Below, piece after piece: positions 62,261 through 64,000 of a stretch of DNA of 64,000 bases (position 1 is its first letter; the number at the start of each line of letters is the position of its first letter). Origin of the DNA: Taiwanofungus camphoratus (Eukaryota > Basidiomycota > Agaricomycetes > Polyporales > Taiwanofungaceae); NCBI GenBank assembly GCA_003999685.1, contig CP021220.1, forward strand, positions 4,092,001 through 4,156,000, in the 5' to 3' direction. Made by a program: the position numbers and the translations under genes. The notes beneath the pieces were generated by a model. That model did no database searches, had not been told where the DNA came from, and was given only the letters and a program-made list of their open reading frames with translations.

Positions 62261-64000
62261 CGTGGGTGGGTGGGTGGATGGGTGGGTAGACAATGGACTG
62301 GGAGGTCGGGCCCTAAGTAGTAGAGAGGGTCGCTGGCTGGCGGAGGGAAAGATGGAGGAAGAAGAGGCGCGCGGGGAGTTGGTTTTGTTTCGATTGGGTC
62401 TGATGTCACCCATGATGATTAGCCTTTTCTGGCCACGGTTCCCACGGGTCCTCTTATCGCCCATTTTCCTGCTCAGACGTCGTTCTTGCTCCTCAAGAGA
62501 CGTCGTCCACCGCGCCGCACGCCCCCACACTCGCCGCTGCCCCCACTGCGGCGCGCTGTGTGCCCACTGCCCGCCCGCTGCACTCGGCGACAAGCGGGCA
62601 TGGCTCCACTGTCCAGGCCAATGGTCGAGTGCCAGCCACGTTCTGGCCCCGCACCATCACCCATTCAATCCCAGGCCCGGTCCCCGGCCACGCGCTCCAC
62701 ACACCAGACTCTATTCCCCCGTCCACGAACGCGCCATCTTCCCTCGCGAACGCGTCGACGCGTTCCCTTACGTGTCCACTTATCTACCCGGCCTCCCCAT
62801 CGTCCTTCCTTTCTCTGACGCTGCCACACTCCCTTCCCTGTCCACCCCCACGCCCTATCGGCGCACACGCCCCGGCCTCCGATGTATTGCACTGCCCGCG
62901 TCCTTGTCCGGACTTTTGTACCGTAGCGTGTCCCGTCCTGTACCCGTGTCATAGCCCCTCTCTAATCGTACTCGTTCTCCCACCGCGTCCCATTGCCAGC
63001 CCCAACGCCCAACCACCAGCCTCCAAGCGAGACAGACCCCCCTAGGCCCATTCACGTAAAACGCACCAGAACGCCCGTCTCCCATTTCCAATTCGCACCC
63101 TGTGTGCGCTGTCACAAACAAATTTCCCTGCACAGGCGCCGAGCCCCGACTCAATTGTCCGCGGCTTCGCGAAGCACGATCGGCCCTGGCGCGATCTCAG
63201 CAACTCTATACAGTCAATCTTCGCGCGCACGTGCTCCCCTGCTCAGTGCTGCCGCGGCTGCGGTTGGGTCGCCGGTGGCGCTGCGCGTACCGCACAGGTG
63301 CTGTGCGCGTCGGCCGTCGTCCGAGGCGCGCTGTCCGAGGCGTCTTCCGTCCCCTGCGACCATCGGTGTCCTGCGATCCGCCTCTCGCGTTCGTTCCCAG
63401 CGCGCACACGCTCAGCGCCCATTACCCACGCAGGCGCACACCACCCAGAGACGTGGAAATCGGGCCGCCCTCACGCCACTCCCGCCCCGCCCCGCCCCGC
63501 ACCGCATCACGCACTCTGCACCGCCGCGCCCGCACCGTCCTCTCGCGTCGCCGGTGCCTATCTTCGCGCAGCGCCCACCGGCACGACTCGCCTTCTCGCT
63601 CACTCCTCACTCGTGCCAGAACCTCCCTCGACACCACCGTGACACGCGACCCGTTCCACACAGAACACCCGCCCGACCCGCTTCCCCGCTCGCGCACCCT
63701 CGCGCACCCTCGCGCACCCCTCGCTTACCGCGATCCCGCCTCTCAGCAACGCGTGCCCCTACGCCTGCATTCGCCTTGGTGCCCATTCCATCGAGGCGCC
63801 GCGCTGCCCGGCTCGCCACAGCACAGCCCGTCCGACGTCCGCCCACCCATACTGCCCGTGCTCGGGCGGGGCAGCCGCGCGCGCGCGCGTTCGGGAGTGC
63901 GGGGGCGAATCCGACGCGCGCGACGCGCGGGGTGCGGGATGCGGGATGCGGGGCGCGGGACTCGGGACTCGGGACGGTGTCATCGCTCGGGCTCCACCCA
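62261..64000. other. CBM21 gene leader and unassigned C-rich sequence to the window end
   Basis: 62261-62600 is the likely leader and promoter of the minus-strand CBM21 gene, with TGGG repeats at about 62263-62287. From 62600 on, the plus strand is C/T-rich with no recognisable protein in any frame, resembling the long leader of a gene starting beyond the window. GC is high, with a CGCG-rich tract at about 63870-63930. Confidence 0.4.

Overview
The window looks like nuclear DNA of a filamentous basidiomycete, probably an Agaricomycete of the polypore type. Genes are cut by many short introns of about 50-65 bases with GT..AG ends and CTGAC/CTGAT-like branch sites. Proteins have fungal architectures (Hog1-type MAP kinase, Snf1, Mcr1, Dsk2, CBM21 phosphatase-1 subunit, basidiomycete-style F-box proteins). 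Coding DNA is GC-rich and intergenic DNA less so. I see no CRISPR array, rRNA or convincing tRNA.

Layout. 1-2449 (minus): ABC-class ATPase, cut by the left edge. 2993-4809 (minus): Hog1 MAP kinase, sharing a promoter region with mitochondrial cytochrome b5 reductase MCR1 (5472-6882, plus). 7264-7842 (plus): small unrecognised protein. 9619-12742 (minus): biotin-carrying alpha subunit of 3-methylcrotonyl-CoA carboxylase. 13248-16716 (minus): USP12/46-type deubiquitinase. 17827-18349 (minus): decayed 2-oxoglutarate oxygenase relative. 19229-21414 (minus): F-box protein. 22164-24191 (plus): C2 domain plus membrane segments. 24859-26494 (plus): Dsk2/ubiquilin, convergent with tRNA dihydrouridine synthase Dus1 (26770-28671, minus). 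30535-31257 (plus): small secreted protein. 32034-34655 (minus): PUF RNA-binding protein. 36103-38353 (minus): Snf1 kinase. 40226-41979 (minus): amidohydrolase. 42770-45140 (minus): a second F-box-like protein. 45.2-52.0 kb: a long stretch without a recognisable gene, pyrimidine-rich on the plus strand. 52714-53583 (minus): coiled-coil protein. 53979-56073 (minus): serine carboxypeptidase copy that looks broken. 59527-62260 (minus): CBM21 glycogen-targeting phosphatase-1 subunit. The last 1.4 kb is C-rich and unassigned.

Functionally the window is mostly housekeeping and signalling: stress kinase (Hog1), energy kinase (Snf1), glycogen phosphatase targeting (CBM21), ubiquitin system (USP, Dsk2, two F-box proteins), RNA biology (Dus1, PUF), mitochondrial metabolism (MCR1, MCCA). 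I see no biosynthetic or mobile-element cluster. The most notable sequence features are a 14-base microexon carrying the deubiquitinase catalytic Cys box, a 7-base first coding exon in the ABC-class ATPase, two decaying host genes, and the roughly 7 kb non-coding pyrimidine-rich stretch, a candidate long non-coding transcript.

Gene ends were set by hand splicing from motif continuity. Internal exon edges are approximate unless stated.
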